Origin: Mycolicibacterium rhodesiae JS60 | GTDB lineage: Bacteria > Actinomycetota > Actinomycetes > Mycobacteriales > Mycobacteriaceae | Reading direction: 5' to 3' | Assembly: GCA_000230935.2 (NCBI GenBank) | Contig: AGIQ01000002.1 | Span: forward strand, 434,001 to 498,000 | DNA: 64,000 bases | Shown here: in pieces, positions 8,672 to 17,228 of the stretch | Position numbering within the stretch: position 1 is the first letter of the stretch | Layout of the letters: each line of letters begins with the position of its first letter | Translations under genes and position numbers: made by a program | The notes under the pieces: generated by a model | Databases searched by the model: none | The model's input: the letters and a program-made list of their open reading frames with translations, nothing else | Told to the model about the DNA's origin: nothing

Positions 8672-8687
8672 CTGAGTTGACTCAGTT
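8672..8687. promoter_or_regulatory. Putative TetR operator, copy 2
   Basis: CTGAGT and ACTCAG form a perfect 6-bp inverted repeat around TG, followed by TT. It lies just ahead of the ribosome site (CGGAGGA) of the 8701 gene, so repressor bound here would block that operon. Confidence 0.55.
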
Positions 8688-8700
8688 CGGAGGACAGACC

Positions 8701-9447
8701 ATGCAGATCCTCGAGCAGGCACAAGACCTGCCGAAGGCCGGAAACATCAAGGCGCAGTGGGTGAGTCTGTGGACCGGACCGGCGGCGGGCGTCGTTCTCC
8801 TGGTCGCGGCCCTGGTCTTTCCCGGTTTCTGGCCGCCGATGTCCCCGACGATGGACGCCGAACGGGTGGCGTCCTTCTATGCCGACCACACCGCCTGGAT
8901 CCGGCTGAGCCAGGTGACGTTCAACCTGTGCGGCATCATGATCGTGCCGCTGCTCATGGTGATCGTCGTGCAGATGAAACGGATGAAAGGCCAAAGCCAC
9001 GTCTTCGCCTACTGCTTTCTGACGGCGGTCGTCAGCGGTGCCACTATCTTCGCGCTCTCCAACGTCTTCTTTCTGGTCGCGGCGTTCCGGCCCGAGCGCG
9101 ATCCCGAACTCGTCCAGCTGCTCAACGATCTGGCCTGGATCGTGTTCATCGCACCGGTCGGCATGGTCGTCTCGCAGTTCGTCCTGCTGGCTGTGGCGGT
9201 GTACTTCGATGACCGCACCGATCCGGTCTTCCCTCGGTGGGTCGGACATATGTCATTGGTCATCGCCGCGGTGATGGCGCCCGCCGCGGGCGCGGCGGTC
9301 TTCCAGACCGGCCCGCTGGCCTGGGACGGGGTGTGGTCGTTCTGGGTGCGCAACGGCGCGTACGCGGCATTCGTCGTCGCGATGTTCTTCGTGTTGCGCA
9401 GGGCGGTGTACCGGCAGGCCGTCGACGACGGAGTAGTGGCGGCGTGA
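8701..9447 (+). CDS. Six-span membrane protein, first of a paralogous pair
   Basis: 248-aa integral membrane protein with about six hydrophobic spans and a recognisable family core: SFYADH near residue 57, VQMKRM (~88), AAFRPERDPELVQLLND (~130), FPRWVGH (~180) and QTGPLAWDG (~205). The ATG at 8701 has a good ribosome site; a TTG at 8677 is in frame but lies in the operator. It is related to the next gene and to the decayed gene at 30957-31348. No function is known to me. It leads an operon with NorE/NorF-like subunits under TetR control, which suggests a respiratory or membrane redox role. Confidence 0.8.
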   Translation: MQILEQAQDLPKAGNIKAQWVSLWTGPAAGVVLLVAALVFPGFWPPMSPTMDAERVASFYADHTAWIRLSQVTFNLCGIMIVPLLMVIVVQMKRMKGQSHVFAYCFLTAVVSGATIFALSNVFFLVAAFRPERDPELVQLLNDLAWIVFIAPVGMVVSQFVLLAVAVYFDDRTDPVFPRWVGHMSLVIAAVMAPAAGAAVFQTGPLAWDGVWSFWVRNGAYAAFVVAMFFVLRRAVYRQAVDDGVVAA

Positions 9448-10187
9448 GTGTCCTTACCCCCGGCCAGTTTTCGCCGACGACCGCCGACGGCGGTAAGCGC
9501 GACGTCCGGTGGATGACGTGGTTCTTCCCGGCCTGGTACTCGGTGTTCGGGATCATCATCTGCCTGCTGACCCGGGTCACGCCGCCACCGCGGCCCGACG
9601 TGACCGCCGCGGACAAGGTCGCCTTCTTCACTGAGCATCATCTGACCATCCAGATCGGATTCACGGTCCTGCTGGTCCTGCTCGGCGGCGCCGCGATGAC
9701 CAACGGCCTGGTGGTCTACCAGATGAAGCGCATGTCGGTGGGCTCGGTGTTCGCCTACGGCTACCTCGGCGGAATGGCGGTCGGAGCGCTGCCCGGATTC
9801 CTGTTGGTGACGGTGTGCTTCCTCACCGCGGCGTTCCGGCCCGACCGCGACCCCGAGCTGATCAGCCTGCTCTACGACGTCGGAATGCTGTCGTACAACG
9901 GTTCTTTGGGCTGTTTCTCGGCGGCCTACCTGGTACTGGCGATCGCCATTCTCTACGACCGCAACAAGATCTTCCCCACCTGGTTCGCCTACGTCTCGAT
10001 CTGGCAGATCATCACCGAGGTGATCGCCACTCAGATGTTCGTCTTTTCGTCGGGGCCGTTCGCGTGGAACGGCTCGATCGCCTTTTGGTGGGCGGTGGTG
10101 GTGTTCTCCGTCTGGCTGGTCGCACTGATCATCCTGCTGCGCAAGGCAGCTGACGCTGAGCCCGCCGACGAGCCGGCGCTGGATTAG
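9444..10187 (+). CDS. Six-span membrane protein, second of a paralogous pair
   Basis: 247-aa protein that overlaps the preceding stop by 4 bp (GTGA). It shares with its neighbour the VYQMKRM, AAFRPDRDPELISLLYD, FPTWFAY and SSGPFAWNG landmarks, so the two arose by duplication and diverged. About six spans; the N-terminus before span 1 is cytoplasmic-looking and polar. The conserved charged segments next to membrane ends could contact a partner. Function unknown; co-transcribed with oxidase-subunit-like genes 9 bp downstream. Confidence 0.78.
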   Translation: MSVLTPGQFSPTTADGGKRDVRWMTWFFPAWYSVFGIIICLLTRVTPPPRPDVTAADKVAFFTEHHLTIQIGFTVLLVLLGGAAMTNGLVVYQMKRMSVGSVFAYGYLGGMAVGALPGFLLVTVCFLTAAFRPDRDPELISLLYDVGMLSYNGSLGCFSAAYLVLAIAILYDRNKIFPTWFAYVSIWQIITEVIATQMFVFSSGPFAWNGSIAFWWAVVVFSVWLVALIILLRKAADAEPADEPALD

Positions 10188-10195
10188 GAGTTGGC

Positions 10196-10771
10196 GTGAC
10201 CGTTTCGGAACAGGCGCCGCGGCGCGAGGCCCACCTGCCCGGTGACGGGCACATGTGGGTGATGGTCCTCGGTGACCTCGTCATCTTCGGCGGTTACTTC
10301 ATCGTGTTCATGATCTACCGGACGATGAACCCGACGGCGTTCTTGGCCGCCCAGCAGGATCTCCACATCACCATCGGTGTCGTCAACACCGTGATCCTGC
10401 TGACCAGTTCGTGGTTCGTGGCGCGGGCGGTGTTGTGCGTGCGTGCCGGTGATCACGACCGGGCGGTCCGGCTGCTGTGGGGTGGGGCCGCCAGCGGGAC
10501 AGCCTTCATGGTATTGAAGTGCTCCGAGTGGTACCGCGAAATCGTTGCCGGGCAGACAAATTCGGATATGTTCTACTCGTTCTACTACGTCATCACCGGC
10601 GTACACCTGGTCCACGTCCTGATCGGGCTCATCGTGCTGGGTGTGCTGGTGCGTGAACTGCGCGCGCCGGGCCGGCGCCGGACGTGGATGGTGGAGTCCG
10701 GCGCGACGTATTGGCACATGGTCGATCTGCTGTGGGTCATCATCTTTGCCCTGCTGTATGTGATGAGGTGA
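10196..10771 (+). CDS. Cytochrome c oxidase subunit III-like protein (NorE type)
   Basis: 191-aa membrane protein of the heme-copper oxidase subunit III family. The LPGDGHMWVMVLGDLVIFGGYF start, the Glu in KCSEWY, and the HLVHVLIGL and YWHMVDLLWVIIF segments are family hallmarks; the short five-span form corresponds to NorE rather than CtaE. GTG start 9 bp after the previous stop. NorE/NorF are accessory to nitric oxide reductase in proteobacteria, but no catalytic subunit (NorB, CtaD) or cytochrome c gene is nearby, so here it may act with the two upstream membrane proteins. Confidence 0.82.
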   Translation: MTVSEQAPRREAHLPGDGHMWVMVLGDLVIFGGYFIVFMIYRTMNPTAFLAAQQDLHITIGVVNTVILLTSSWFVARAVLCVRAGDHDRAVRLLWGGAASGTAFMVLKCSEWYREIVAGQTNSDMFYSFYYVITGVHLVHVLIGLIVLGVLVRELRAPGRRRTWMVESGATYWHMVDLLWVIIFALLYVMR

Positions 10772-10777
10772 CGCGGA

Positions 10778-11047
10778 GTGACCAACGAGCGGACGATCAC
10801 GTGGACCTGGCTGGTCCTGGTGGCCATCACCCTGGGGTCATGGTGGCTGGCCCCCGCGCATTCGCGGGGCGTCGCCTCGGCCAGCATCGTGGTCACGTGT
10901 GTGGTGCTGGGGCTGGCAGTCATCAAGGCCCGCTTGATCATTCGGACCTTCATGGAGGTCCGTAACGCGCCGCGCTGGCTCAAGCTGGCCACCGACGCCT
11001 GGCTGGGCGTGCTCGTCGCGTCGGTGTTGGTGATCTACCTCATCTGA
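10778..11047 (+). CDS. Cytochrome c oxidase subunit IV-like protein (NorF type)
   Basis: 89-aa protein with three membrane spans and the small prokaryotic subunit IV pattern (TWLVLVAITLGSWWLA, then FMEVRNAPRWLK between spans 2 and 3). It follows the NorE-like gene by 6 bp, reproducing the norEF gene order. Last gene of the TetR-controlled operon; no partner catalytic subunit in the window. Confidence 0.8.
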   Translation: MTNERTITWTWLVLVAITLGSWWLAPAHSRGVASASIVVTCVVLGLAVIKARLIIRTFMEVRNAPRWLKLATDAWLGVLVASVLVIYLI

Positions 11048-11111
11048 GGCCGCGCAGCAGCACCGCCGGTCCGTTCGGAGCGCGAGATCTCGGCAACCGC
11101 CGTCACACTAG

Positions 11112-11128
11112 AACGAAACCGATTCGTT
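11112..11128. promoter_or_regulatory. Inverted repeat upstream of the YtcJ-like gene
   Basis: AACGAA and TTCGTT form a perfect 6-bp inverted repeat with a 5-bp spacer, 18 bp before the ATG at 11147. Size and shape fit a TetR-type operator. No regulator gene adjoins it, so the protein that reads it would be encoded elsewhere. Confidence 0.45.
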
Positions 11129-11146
11129 TAGGCCTAGGAGATGGAC

Positions 11147-12760
11147 ATGAGTTCGAGCCTGTTCACCGGCGGCGTGATCTGGACCGGTGACGGCACCGAC
11201 GCCGACGCTCTGTTGGTGACCGATGGGACGGTTCAGGCCTTGGGACCACAGGCCCGCGAATTGGCGTCAAGTCTTGACTGTGACGGCGTCGACCTCGACG
11301 GCGGCTTTCTCATGCCCTCGTTCGGCGACGGGCACGCCCACCCGTTGTACGGCGGACTGGAGGCGGTCGGTCCGCCGGTACGGGGATGCAGCACCGTCGA
11401 TGAAATCGTGACCGCAGTGAAGATCTACGCCGAGGAGCATCCCGATGAAGAGTGGATCGTCGGCGCTTCGTATGACGGCAGCCTGGCGTCCGGCGGTCTC
11501 TTCGACTCCCGCTGGCTGGACGCAGCGGTGCCGGATCGGCCTGTGGTTCTGCGGGCCTGGGATTACCACACACTGTGGTGCAACACCTTGGCGATCGAAC
11601 GCGCCGGCATCACTCCTGACACCCCCCAGCCAGTCCTCGGCGAGATCCCCCACCGCCCCGACGGCTCGGTGTTGGGGACGTTACGGGAATGGGGTGCAAC
11701 CGACCTGGTGATGTCGGTGATACCGCCCCGCGACGAGCGCCAGCGTATCGGCGCACTCGGTACCGCAGCCGACTACTTCCTGGCCCGCGGTGTCACGTGG
11801 GTGCAGGACGCCTGGGTCGAACCCGCTGACGTCGCCACGTATGTCGAGGCTGCCCGCCAGAGTGCGCTGCGCATGCGGTTCAATCTGGCGTTGTACGCCG
11901 ACCCACGCCACTTCGACTCGCAGATCGAACAATTCGCTGCCTCCCGCCGGACGGTCGACGATGTCGGATCGCCGCTGTTGACCGCGCAGACGGTGAAGTT
12001 CTTCGCCGACGGCGTCGTCGAGAATGAAACCGGCGCGCTGCTGGGTCCGTACTGCTCCGGGCTGCATGACCACGGCATGCGCAACTGGGAGGGCGACACG
12101 CTGGCAGAGGCGGCTCGCCGCGTCGACGACCTCGGAATGCAGATCCACATCCATGCCATCGGCGATGCTGCGGTCCGCCAGGCGCTCGACGCGATCGAAT
12201 TCGTGCAGGCCCGCAACGGGACACGAGACCGCAGGCCGGTGATCGCTCACGTGCAACTGGTCGACGAGACCGATGTGGGGCGGTTCGCGGCGCTGGGCGT
12301 CGTCCCCAACATGCAACCGCTGTGGGCGCAGATGGACTCACTGATGACGGTGCTGACCATCCCTCGTCTGGGCGCCGAACGCAGCAACCGGCAATACCAG
12401 ATGCAAACCCTCAACCGTTCCGGCGCCGCGCTGGCTTTCGGTTCGGACTGGCCGGTCTCGTCGGGTGCCCCGCTGGACGGCATCGCGGTGGCGACATCGC
12501 GGCGCACCGCCGAAGGTCAGCCAGAGGGCGGCTGGACGCCACACGAGATCGTACCGATCGACCGCGCGCTGTCCGCCTACACCAACGCCGTGGCGTACCA
12601 GGCCTTCGCCGAGCGCAGGTGGGGCCGGATCGCAGTCGGTGCCGACGCGGATCTCGTTTGGCTGCAGCGAGATCCGCGGGTCGTTTCGCCGCTCGACTTG
12701 CCGGATGTGACGATCCGGGCAACTTACCTTCGCGGCGAAGCGGCATACACCGCGAGCTAG
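11147..12760 (+). CDS. YtcJ-like amidohydrolase (Amidohydro_3)
   Basis: About 537-aa metal-dependent hydrolase. Visible active-site segments are FGDGHAHP (residues ~58-65), the KFFADGVVENETG loop, HIHAIGDAAVR, the AHVQLVDE strand, and FGSDWPVSSG near 435; the end GADADLVWLQRDP is the usual composite beta-sandwich. Members hydrolyse C-N bonds of varied amides, and the substrate cannot be named. ATG 11147 is chosen because AGGAG lies 6 bp before it, whereas the ATG at 11141 abuts that site. Monocistronic or paired with the downstream DUF2071 gene (14 bp gap). Confidence 0.85.
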   Translation: MSSSLFTGGVIWTGDGTDADALLVTDGTVQALGPQARELASSLDCDGVDLDGGFLMPSFGDGHAHPLYGGLEAVGPPVRGCSTVDEIVTAVKIYAEEHPDEEWIVGASYDGSLASGGLFDSRWLDAAVPDRPVVLRAWDYHTLWCNTLAIERAGITPDTPQPVLGEIPHRPDGSVLGTLREWGATDLVMSVIPPRDERQRIGALGTAADYFLARGVTWVQDAWVEPADVATYVEAARQSALRMRFNLALYADPRHFDSQIEQFAASRRTVDDVGSPLLTAQTVKFFADGVVENETGALLGPYCSGLHDHGMRNWEGDTLAEAARRVDDLGMQIHIHAIGDAAVRQALDAIEFVQARNGTRDRRPVIAHVQLVDETDVGRFAALGVVPNMQPLWAQMDSLMTVLTIPRLGAERSNRQYQMQTLNRSGAALAFGSDWPVSSGAPLDGIAVATSRRTAEGQPEGGWTPHEIVPIDRALSAYTNAVAYQAFAERRWGRIAVGADADLVWLQRDPRVVSPLDLPDVTIRATYLRGEAAYTAS

Positions 12761-12774
12761 AGGACAATTGTGGG

Positions 12775-13506
12775 GTGACCGACGATCTGGCCGGCTTCCC
12801 CGTCACCGCCCCGCCGTTGGGCGGGCCGGTCTGGTTCGACCAGAGCTGGTTGGATCTGACGTTCCTGCATTGGCCCGTGCGCCCCGATGACGTTGAGCAC
12901 CTGTACCCGCCGGGCACCCGCCCGGATGTGTTCGGCGCTGTGACCTACGTGGGACTGATCCCGTTCCGGATGGGCTTTACGAAGGTTGGCACCGCCCCGG
13001 CGCTGCCCTACTTCGGTGCTTTCGCCGAGACCAACGTGCGGCTGTATTCCGTCGACGAGGCGGGCCGCCACGGCGTGCTGTTCCGGTCGCTGGAGACCGC
13101 ACGGCTGGCGGTGGTGCCGGCCGTCCGGCTCACCATCGGTGTGCCGTACACGTGGGCGCGGATGCGGGTCACCCGCTCGGGCGATGTGATCAGCTACGCC
13201 AGCGTGCGGCGCTGGCCACAGCGCGGGTTGCGCAGCCGGGTCACCGTCCGGATCGGCGAGCCGGTGGCGCCGACTCCGTTGGAGACCTGGCTGACCGCAC
13301 GCTGGGGTGCTCACACTCGCCGGGCGGGCCGGACGCTGTGGGTGCCCAACGAGCACGATCGGTGGCCGCTGCGGTCGGCACAGCTTCTCGATCTCGACGA
13401 CGAGCTGGTCGCCGCCGGCGGCGTGCGCACCGCCGGGGAACTGCTGCGGGTGCTCTACTCCCCCAGCATGCGAACCACGTTCGGGCGGCCGATCGTGGTC
13501 GCCTGA
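12775..13506 (+). CDS. DUF2071 (YqjF-like) family protein
   Basis: 243-aa soluble protein starting at GTG 12775. The opening with WPVRPDDVEHLYPPGTRPD, then GLIPFRM and FAETNVRLYSVDEAGRHGVLFRSLE, is characteristic of DUF2071. No catalytic residues are assigned to this family that I could test. It lies 14 bp after the amidohydrolase, so co-transcription is likely. Function unknown. Confidence 0.8.
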   Translation: MTDDLAGFPVTAPPLGGPVWFDQSWLDLTFLHWPVRPDDVEHLYPPGTRPDVFGAVTYVGLIPFRMGFTKVGTAPALPYFGAFAETNVRLYSVDEAGRHGVLFRSLETARLAVVPAVRLTIGVPYTWARMRVTRSGDVISYASVRRWPQRGLRSRVTVRIGEPVAPTPLETWLTARWGAHTRRAGRTLWVPNEHDRWPLRSAQLLDLDDELVAAGGVRTAGELLRVLYSPSMRTTFGRPIVVA

Positions 13507-13534
13507 CCGGGCGGCTCGCAGTAAGCTCACAGCC

Positions 13535-13801
13535 ATGGTGGGCATTGCCAGGGTGTTGCTGGCCGCGGCGTGCGGCGCGCTGTTCGTGGCCGCCCCGGTG
13601 GTCGTCGCCGCCCCCGCCAGCGCCTGCCCGATCGGGCATCTATCCGACCCCATCACCGGGCAGTGCTTCGTGGCCAACGGTGTGCCGAGCGTCGGCGGAA
13701 TCCCGTGTATCCCGGGCAAATCGATGGGTACCTGCCTGGGCATCCTGCAGAACCAGTCGCCGCGCGGCGGCGGCCCGCCGGTGGGCGGGCCCTGGCCCTA
13801 G
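13535..13801 (+). CDS. Small secreted protein
   Basis: 88-aa protein. The first ~28 residues form a signal peptide (basic start, long Ala/Val/Leu core, probable cleavage after PASA just before CPIG). The mature part has four cysteines, enough for two disulfides, and a Pro/Gly-rich C-terminus (RGGGPPVGGPWP). This matches a general type of short mycobacterial secreted protein; no function is known. Its stop overlaps the convergent cyclase gene by 4 bp. Confidence 0.7.
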   Translation: MVGIARVLLAAACGALFVAAPVVVAAPASACPIGHLSDPITGQCFVANGVPSVGGIPCIPGKSMGTCLGILQNQSPRGGGPPVGGPWP

Positions 13802-14571
13802 TCGTCGAAGATCGCGACCGCGCGCGTCCACCCCGCCGACGCGGCGTGAACCTTCACCGGAAAGCAGGACACCTCGAATCCGTTGGCCGGCAACGATTCC
13901 AGATTGTGCAACTTTTCGATGTGTGAGTAGCCGATGGTGCGGCCGGCCCGATGGCCCTCCCAGATGATCGACGGGTCGTGGTCTTGCGCGTATCGCTGCG
14001 CGGTGTAGGAGAACGGCGCATCCCAGCTCCAGGCGTCGGTGCCGGTGAGCCGCACACCCTGCTCGAGCAGATACAGCGTGGCGTCGCGGCCCATGCCGCA
14101 GCCCGTGCCGACGTAATCGGGCTGCCCGTAGCTGGTGCCCGCACTTGTGTTGACCAGCACGATCTCCAACGGGGCCAGCGTATGTCCGATGCGGGCGAGT
14201 TCGGCCTCGACGTCGGCGGCGGTCACCACGTAGCCGTCCGGGAAGTGGCGGAAGTCGAGTTTGACCGCCGGTTGCAGGCACCACTCCAGCGGGACCTCGT
14301 CGATGGTGATGGCGCGCTTGCCACCGTCCATCGTCGACGCATAGTGGTACGGGGCATCGAGATGTGTGCCGTTGTGGGTGGTGATCCGCACCCGCTCGAT
14401 GGCCCACCCCTCGCCGTCGGGGAGATCGTCGACGGTCGCGCCGGGGAAGAACGAAACCACTTCGGCGGCGGTCTGCTTGTGGTCGTAGTAGTCGATCTCC
14501 GGCAGGTGGCCGGGCGGATCCGAGGCGATGCCGGCCTGCAGCGGGACCGAGATGTCGACGAATCTTCTCAT
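13798..14571 (-). CDS. Cyclase family protein (kynurenine formamidase-like metal hydrolase)
   Basis: 257 aa with the metal-binding signature HNGTHLDAPYHY (HxGTHxDxPxH), opening VDISVPLQAGI and the SAGTSYGQPDYVGTGCGM loop. This fold includes arylformamidase and isatin hydrolase; the length and no tryptophan-pathway neighbours leave the substrate open. It starts 10 bp after the stop of the upstream thioesterase-like gene, so the pair probably forms an operon. Confidence 0.82.
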   Translation of the reverse strand: MRRFVDISVPLQAGIASDPPGHLPEIDYYDHKQTAAEVVSFFPGATVDDLPDGEGWAIERVRITTHNGTHLDAPYHYASTMDGGKRAITIDEVPLEWCLQPAVKLDFRHFPDGYVVTAADVEAELARIGHTLAPLEIVLVNTSAGTSYGQPDYVGTGCGMGRDATLYLLEQGVRLTGTDAWSWDAPFSYTAQRYAQDHDPSIIWEGHRAGRTIGYSHIEKLHNLESLPANGFEVSCFPVKVHAASAGWTRAVAIFDD

Positions 14572-14580
14572 CGCACCTTT

Positions 14581-15390
14581 CTACGCCCTGGGACGGAACG
14601 TCTCCACAGGGTTGGCCAAGCCGACGGTGGTGGCGTTGCCGATCGGTCCCTGCGCGTCGAACATGATCGCCGCTCCCGCGGCAATGCCGTCGTGGCTGGT
14701 ATGACTCGTTGCCGCCAGACCGATGTACTCCCCCACCGGCTCGCGGGCCAGCGTCAGCGTGTAGTCGGCGTTGATGTAGCGCAAACCGCCTGTGCCCCAA
14801 TGGGATGTCGCACTCGCCGCATCCGCGGCCATGGCCACCGTGACGAACGGGCTGGTGACCTCGCCTTCGACCAGCGGGCGGACCTGCCGGACCCAGGCGT
14901 ACTTGGGACCGGCGGCGTCACCCCATTCGGCGAAGGCCATCGCGCCACTGGATCCGCCGTCTCCCCCGTAGCCCCAGACGAACATCATCAAGTCGTCGGG
15001 CAGCGGGCCGGGATCCGGCGGCAACGGCGGCATCGCAACTGGCGACGACCAGATGTCGCCGGCCGGGTGCTCGCCGCGGCGCAGGAACACCGCGCTGGCC
15101 CGGGATACGACGACGTCGTTCTGCACGAGTTCGGCATCCACCAGCCGGATACGGCGGCCGTCGCGCCGCACGGTGGTGCGGACGTGCAGCGGCGCGATGG
15201 CAGTGGGCCGCAGCAGGTCGACCGTCAAGCGGGCCGGCACGAGCTCGGACCCGCTGCCCACCTGCTCCAGCGAGCGGGCGAGGATGCCGCCGACGACGTG
15301 CCCGCTGATCGTCGCGCCCCACGGGCCTTGACAGGTCGCGCTGGGCAACAGCACGTCGCCGTCGGAGACCAGATACGCGGGACGTGTCAC
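14581..15390 (-). CDS. Acyl-CoA thioesterase-like (double hotdog) protein
   Basis: 269 aa, starting at GTG 15390. Two hotdog halves are apparent: GATISGHVVGGILARSLE with RLTVDLLRPT in the first, and SATSHWGTGGLRYINADYTLTLAREP with DGIAAGAAIMFDAQGPIG in the second, as in TesB-like and mycobacterial thioesterase-family proteins. The likely reaction is hydrolysis of acyl-CoA; chain length is unknown. Probably co-transcribed with the cyclase. Confidence 0.75.
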   Translation of the reverse strand: MTRPAYLVSDGDVLLPSATCQGPWGATISGHVVGGILARSLEQVGSGSELVPARLTVDLLRPTAIAPLHVRTTVRRDGRRIRLVDAELVQNDVVVSRASAVFLRRGEHPAGDIWSSPVAMPPLPPDPGPLPDDLMMFVWGYGGDGGSSGAMAFAEWGDAAGPKYAWVRQVRPLVEGEVTSPFVTVAMAADAASATSHWGTGGLRYINADYTLTLAREPVGEYIGLAATSHTSHDGIAAGAAIMFDAQGPIGNATTVGLANPVETFRPRA

Positions 15391-15420
15391 GAGCCCACAC
15401 GATAGCGGATGTTAGGTGAG

Positions 15421-15762
15421 CTATCCGTCTTGCACCGTCTGCAGGAAACGCTTGGTGTCGGAAGTGAGCGGATCGACGATGTCGTCGAAGTCGTGGTGTT
15501 TGTCGAGGTAGCCGGCGACCATCGGGCACACCGCGACGATGCGCAACCCGGCGTCACGGGTCGCGGTCAGCGCCTCGGACACCAGAATGCCGGCCAGTCC
15601 ACGCCCCTCGTAGGCGTCGTCGACCTCGGTGTGCAGAAAGATCCGTTGACCGTCGTGATCGACGAAGTCCACCAGACCGACCTGGTGGCCGTCGACAGCG
15701 ATGGTGAACTGGTCGGGGCCTGCGGTGACGGTGGCCGGTGCGCCGGTCTTGTCGGTGGCCAT
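15421..15762 (-). CDS. GNAT-like N-acetyltransferase (YjdJ type)
   Basis: 113 aa from the ATG at 15762, which has an AAGGAG site upstream. The HTEVDDAYEGRGLAGILV stretch contains the acetyl-CoA binding loop, and CPMVAGYLDKHHDF is the matching C-terminal element of the small YjdJ type. Substrate unknown. It begins 11 bp after the pirin stop, so the two are co-transcribed. Confidence 0.85.
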   Translation of the reverse strand: MATDKTGAPATVTAGPDQFTIAVDGHQVGLVDFVDHDGQRIFLHTEVDDAYEGRGLAGILVSEALTATRDAGLRIVAVCPMVAGYLDKHHDFDDIVDPLTSDTKRFLQTVQDG

Positions 15763-15773
15763 CTGGAACTCCT

Positions 15774-16742
15774 TCAGGTTCGGCGGCGGGGCCGCAGTCG
15801 GGTGCCGGGCATGGCGGGTGCAGGTAACCGCGGCACGGAACCGGTGTACCCACTGACGGCGCCGAACCGGGCATCGCCGTCCTGCCACAATTGGCGGTAG
15901 GTGACGATCTCGTCGTGGCTGCGGCCGACGAAGTTCCACCACATCAGTAGTTCCTCGGCGAACGGCGCCCCGCCGAGCAGCACTACTCGGGCCGCCATCC
16001 CGGTCGGGTTGCGCAGGCACAGAGATGACGCCCCAGGCCCCAGATAGGCCAGCTCACCGGGGGCCAGCGTCCGGCCCGCCGCGTCGACGCGGCCGAGATC
16101 CAGCAGCACCCCGTGCTCGAAACCACGCTCAACGTCGAGCTCCAGCGTGCACCCCGCCGCCAGATCGACCTGGGCGCCCAGCAGCGGCGTGAACGTGTGT
16201 ACCGGCGAGCGGTCGCCGGCCAGCTCGCCGAGAAACACCCGGACAGTGGCGTCGCCGCGCGAAATCGGCTCGGGCACATAATGATCGAAGTCGCGCGCAG
16301 TGTTGCGGTCGGAATCCGGCAGGGCCACCCACAGCTGCACGCCGTGCAGGACGGTGGTCTGTGATGTCGACACCTCCGAGTGGCAGATACCGGCCCCGGC
16401 GGTCATCAGGTTCAGCTCTCCGGGGTCGATGAGCTGGTGCACGCCCGCGCTGTCGCGGTGCTCGATCTGGCCGCGGAACAACCAGCTGACGGTCTGCAGA
16501 CCGGTGTGCGGGTGCGGCGGCACGTCCATGCCCGCGGAGTGGCGCAGGTCCTGCGGGCCGTAGTGGTCGGCGAAACACCAGGCGCCGATCAGTGAGCGCT
16601 GATGCTGCGGCAACGTCCGCCGGACCGGGAGGGCGCGCGGGCCGCCCAGCGGTACCTCCCGAGGCGATAGCACCTCGACGTCGTCGAATGTCGTTGCACC
16701 ACAGGCAACTTCACGCGGGGAGGTTTCGAGGTTACTCACCAT
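15774..16742 (-). CDS. Pirin family protein
   Basis: 322-aa bicupin. The N-terminal cupin shows the pirin metal site HPHTGLQTVSWLFRGQIEHRDS, and GICHSEVS gives the additional ligands. Pirins can act as quercetin dioxygenases or redox-sensitive iron proteins; which applies here cannot be told. C-terminal residues after MWWNFVGRSHDEI are typical and then become Arg-rich. Upstream partner of the GNAT gene. Confidence 0.9.
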   Translation of the reverse strand: MVSNLETSPREVACGATTFDDVEVLSPREVPLGGPRALPVRRTLPQHQRSLIGAWCFADHYGPQDLRHSAGMDVPPHPHTGLQTVSWLFRGQIEHRDSAGVHQLIDPGELNLMTAGAGICHSEVSTSQTTVLHGVQLWVALPDSDRNTARDFDHYVPEPISRGDATVRVFLGELAGDRSPVHTFTPLLGAQVDLAAGCTLELDVERGFEHGVLLDLGRVDAAGRTLAPGELAYLGPGASSLCLRNPTGMAARVVLLGGAPFAEELLMWWNFVGRSHDEIVTYRQLWQDGDARFGAVSGYTGSVPRLPAPAMPGTRLRPRRRT

Positions 16743-16770
16743 CCCCGAGCATACCCGCCGAGCCTGTACC

Positions 16771-17190
16771 TCAGGCTGCGAGCGGCTGAGTCATCGCCGA
16801 GCGGATGAGCAGGAAGTCCCGTTCTTCGATGCGGAACACACCGAAGCGGAACTTGTAGCCCCAGCGCCGTGGGTCGACGATGAACTCCAGTTGATCGAGC
16901 AAGGGCCGGATGGGTGTCGCCGTGCAGGGCAGGAATTCCATCCTGCGGCGGGACGGACCCGAGGGGTCCTCCTGGTACGGCTCGTCGTCGGTGACCCGCC
17001 CGATCGCGGTGAACGCCTGCAGGGACTCTCCGTGTTCGAGCGCGGTCTTCGGCGAGTAGAAAATGATCCAGTCGCCACGGGCTATCTTGCGCAGCATGTG
17101 CGGCTTACCGTGATTGGCCTGAGTGAAGCCGCCGGCGACACCACGCTGCACATGGTCGGCGCTGACGGTGTTGACCCAGTACGTCGTCAT
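16771..17190 (-). CDS. EVE domain protein
   Basis: 139-aa single-domain protein: TYWVNTVSADHVQRGVAGGFTQ, then MLRKIARGDWIIFYSPKT and FTAIGRVTDDEPY are the EVE (PUA-like) landmarks. EVE domains bind modified bases in RNA or DNA. No nuclease or methylase partner adjoins it, so a defence role is not supported here. ATG at 17190. Confidence 0.88.
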   Translation of the reverse strand: MTTYWVNTVSADHVQRGVAGGFTQANHGKPHMLRKIARGDWIIFYSPKTALEHGESLQAFTAIGRVTDDEPYQEDPSGPSRRRMEFLPCTATPIRPLLDQLEFIVDPRRWGYKFRFGVFRIEERDFLLIRSAMTQPLAA

Positions 17191-17228
17191 GGACCCACGC
17201 TAGGTCGGGGGTCCGACATCCCAGCCGG

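Noticed and set aside
16771..17190. EVE protein as part of a modification-dependent defence system
   Set aside because: No nuclease, methylase or other defence gene adjoins it; neighbours are metabolic and regulatory.
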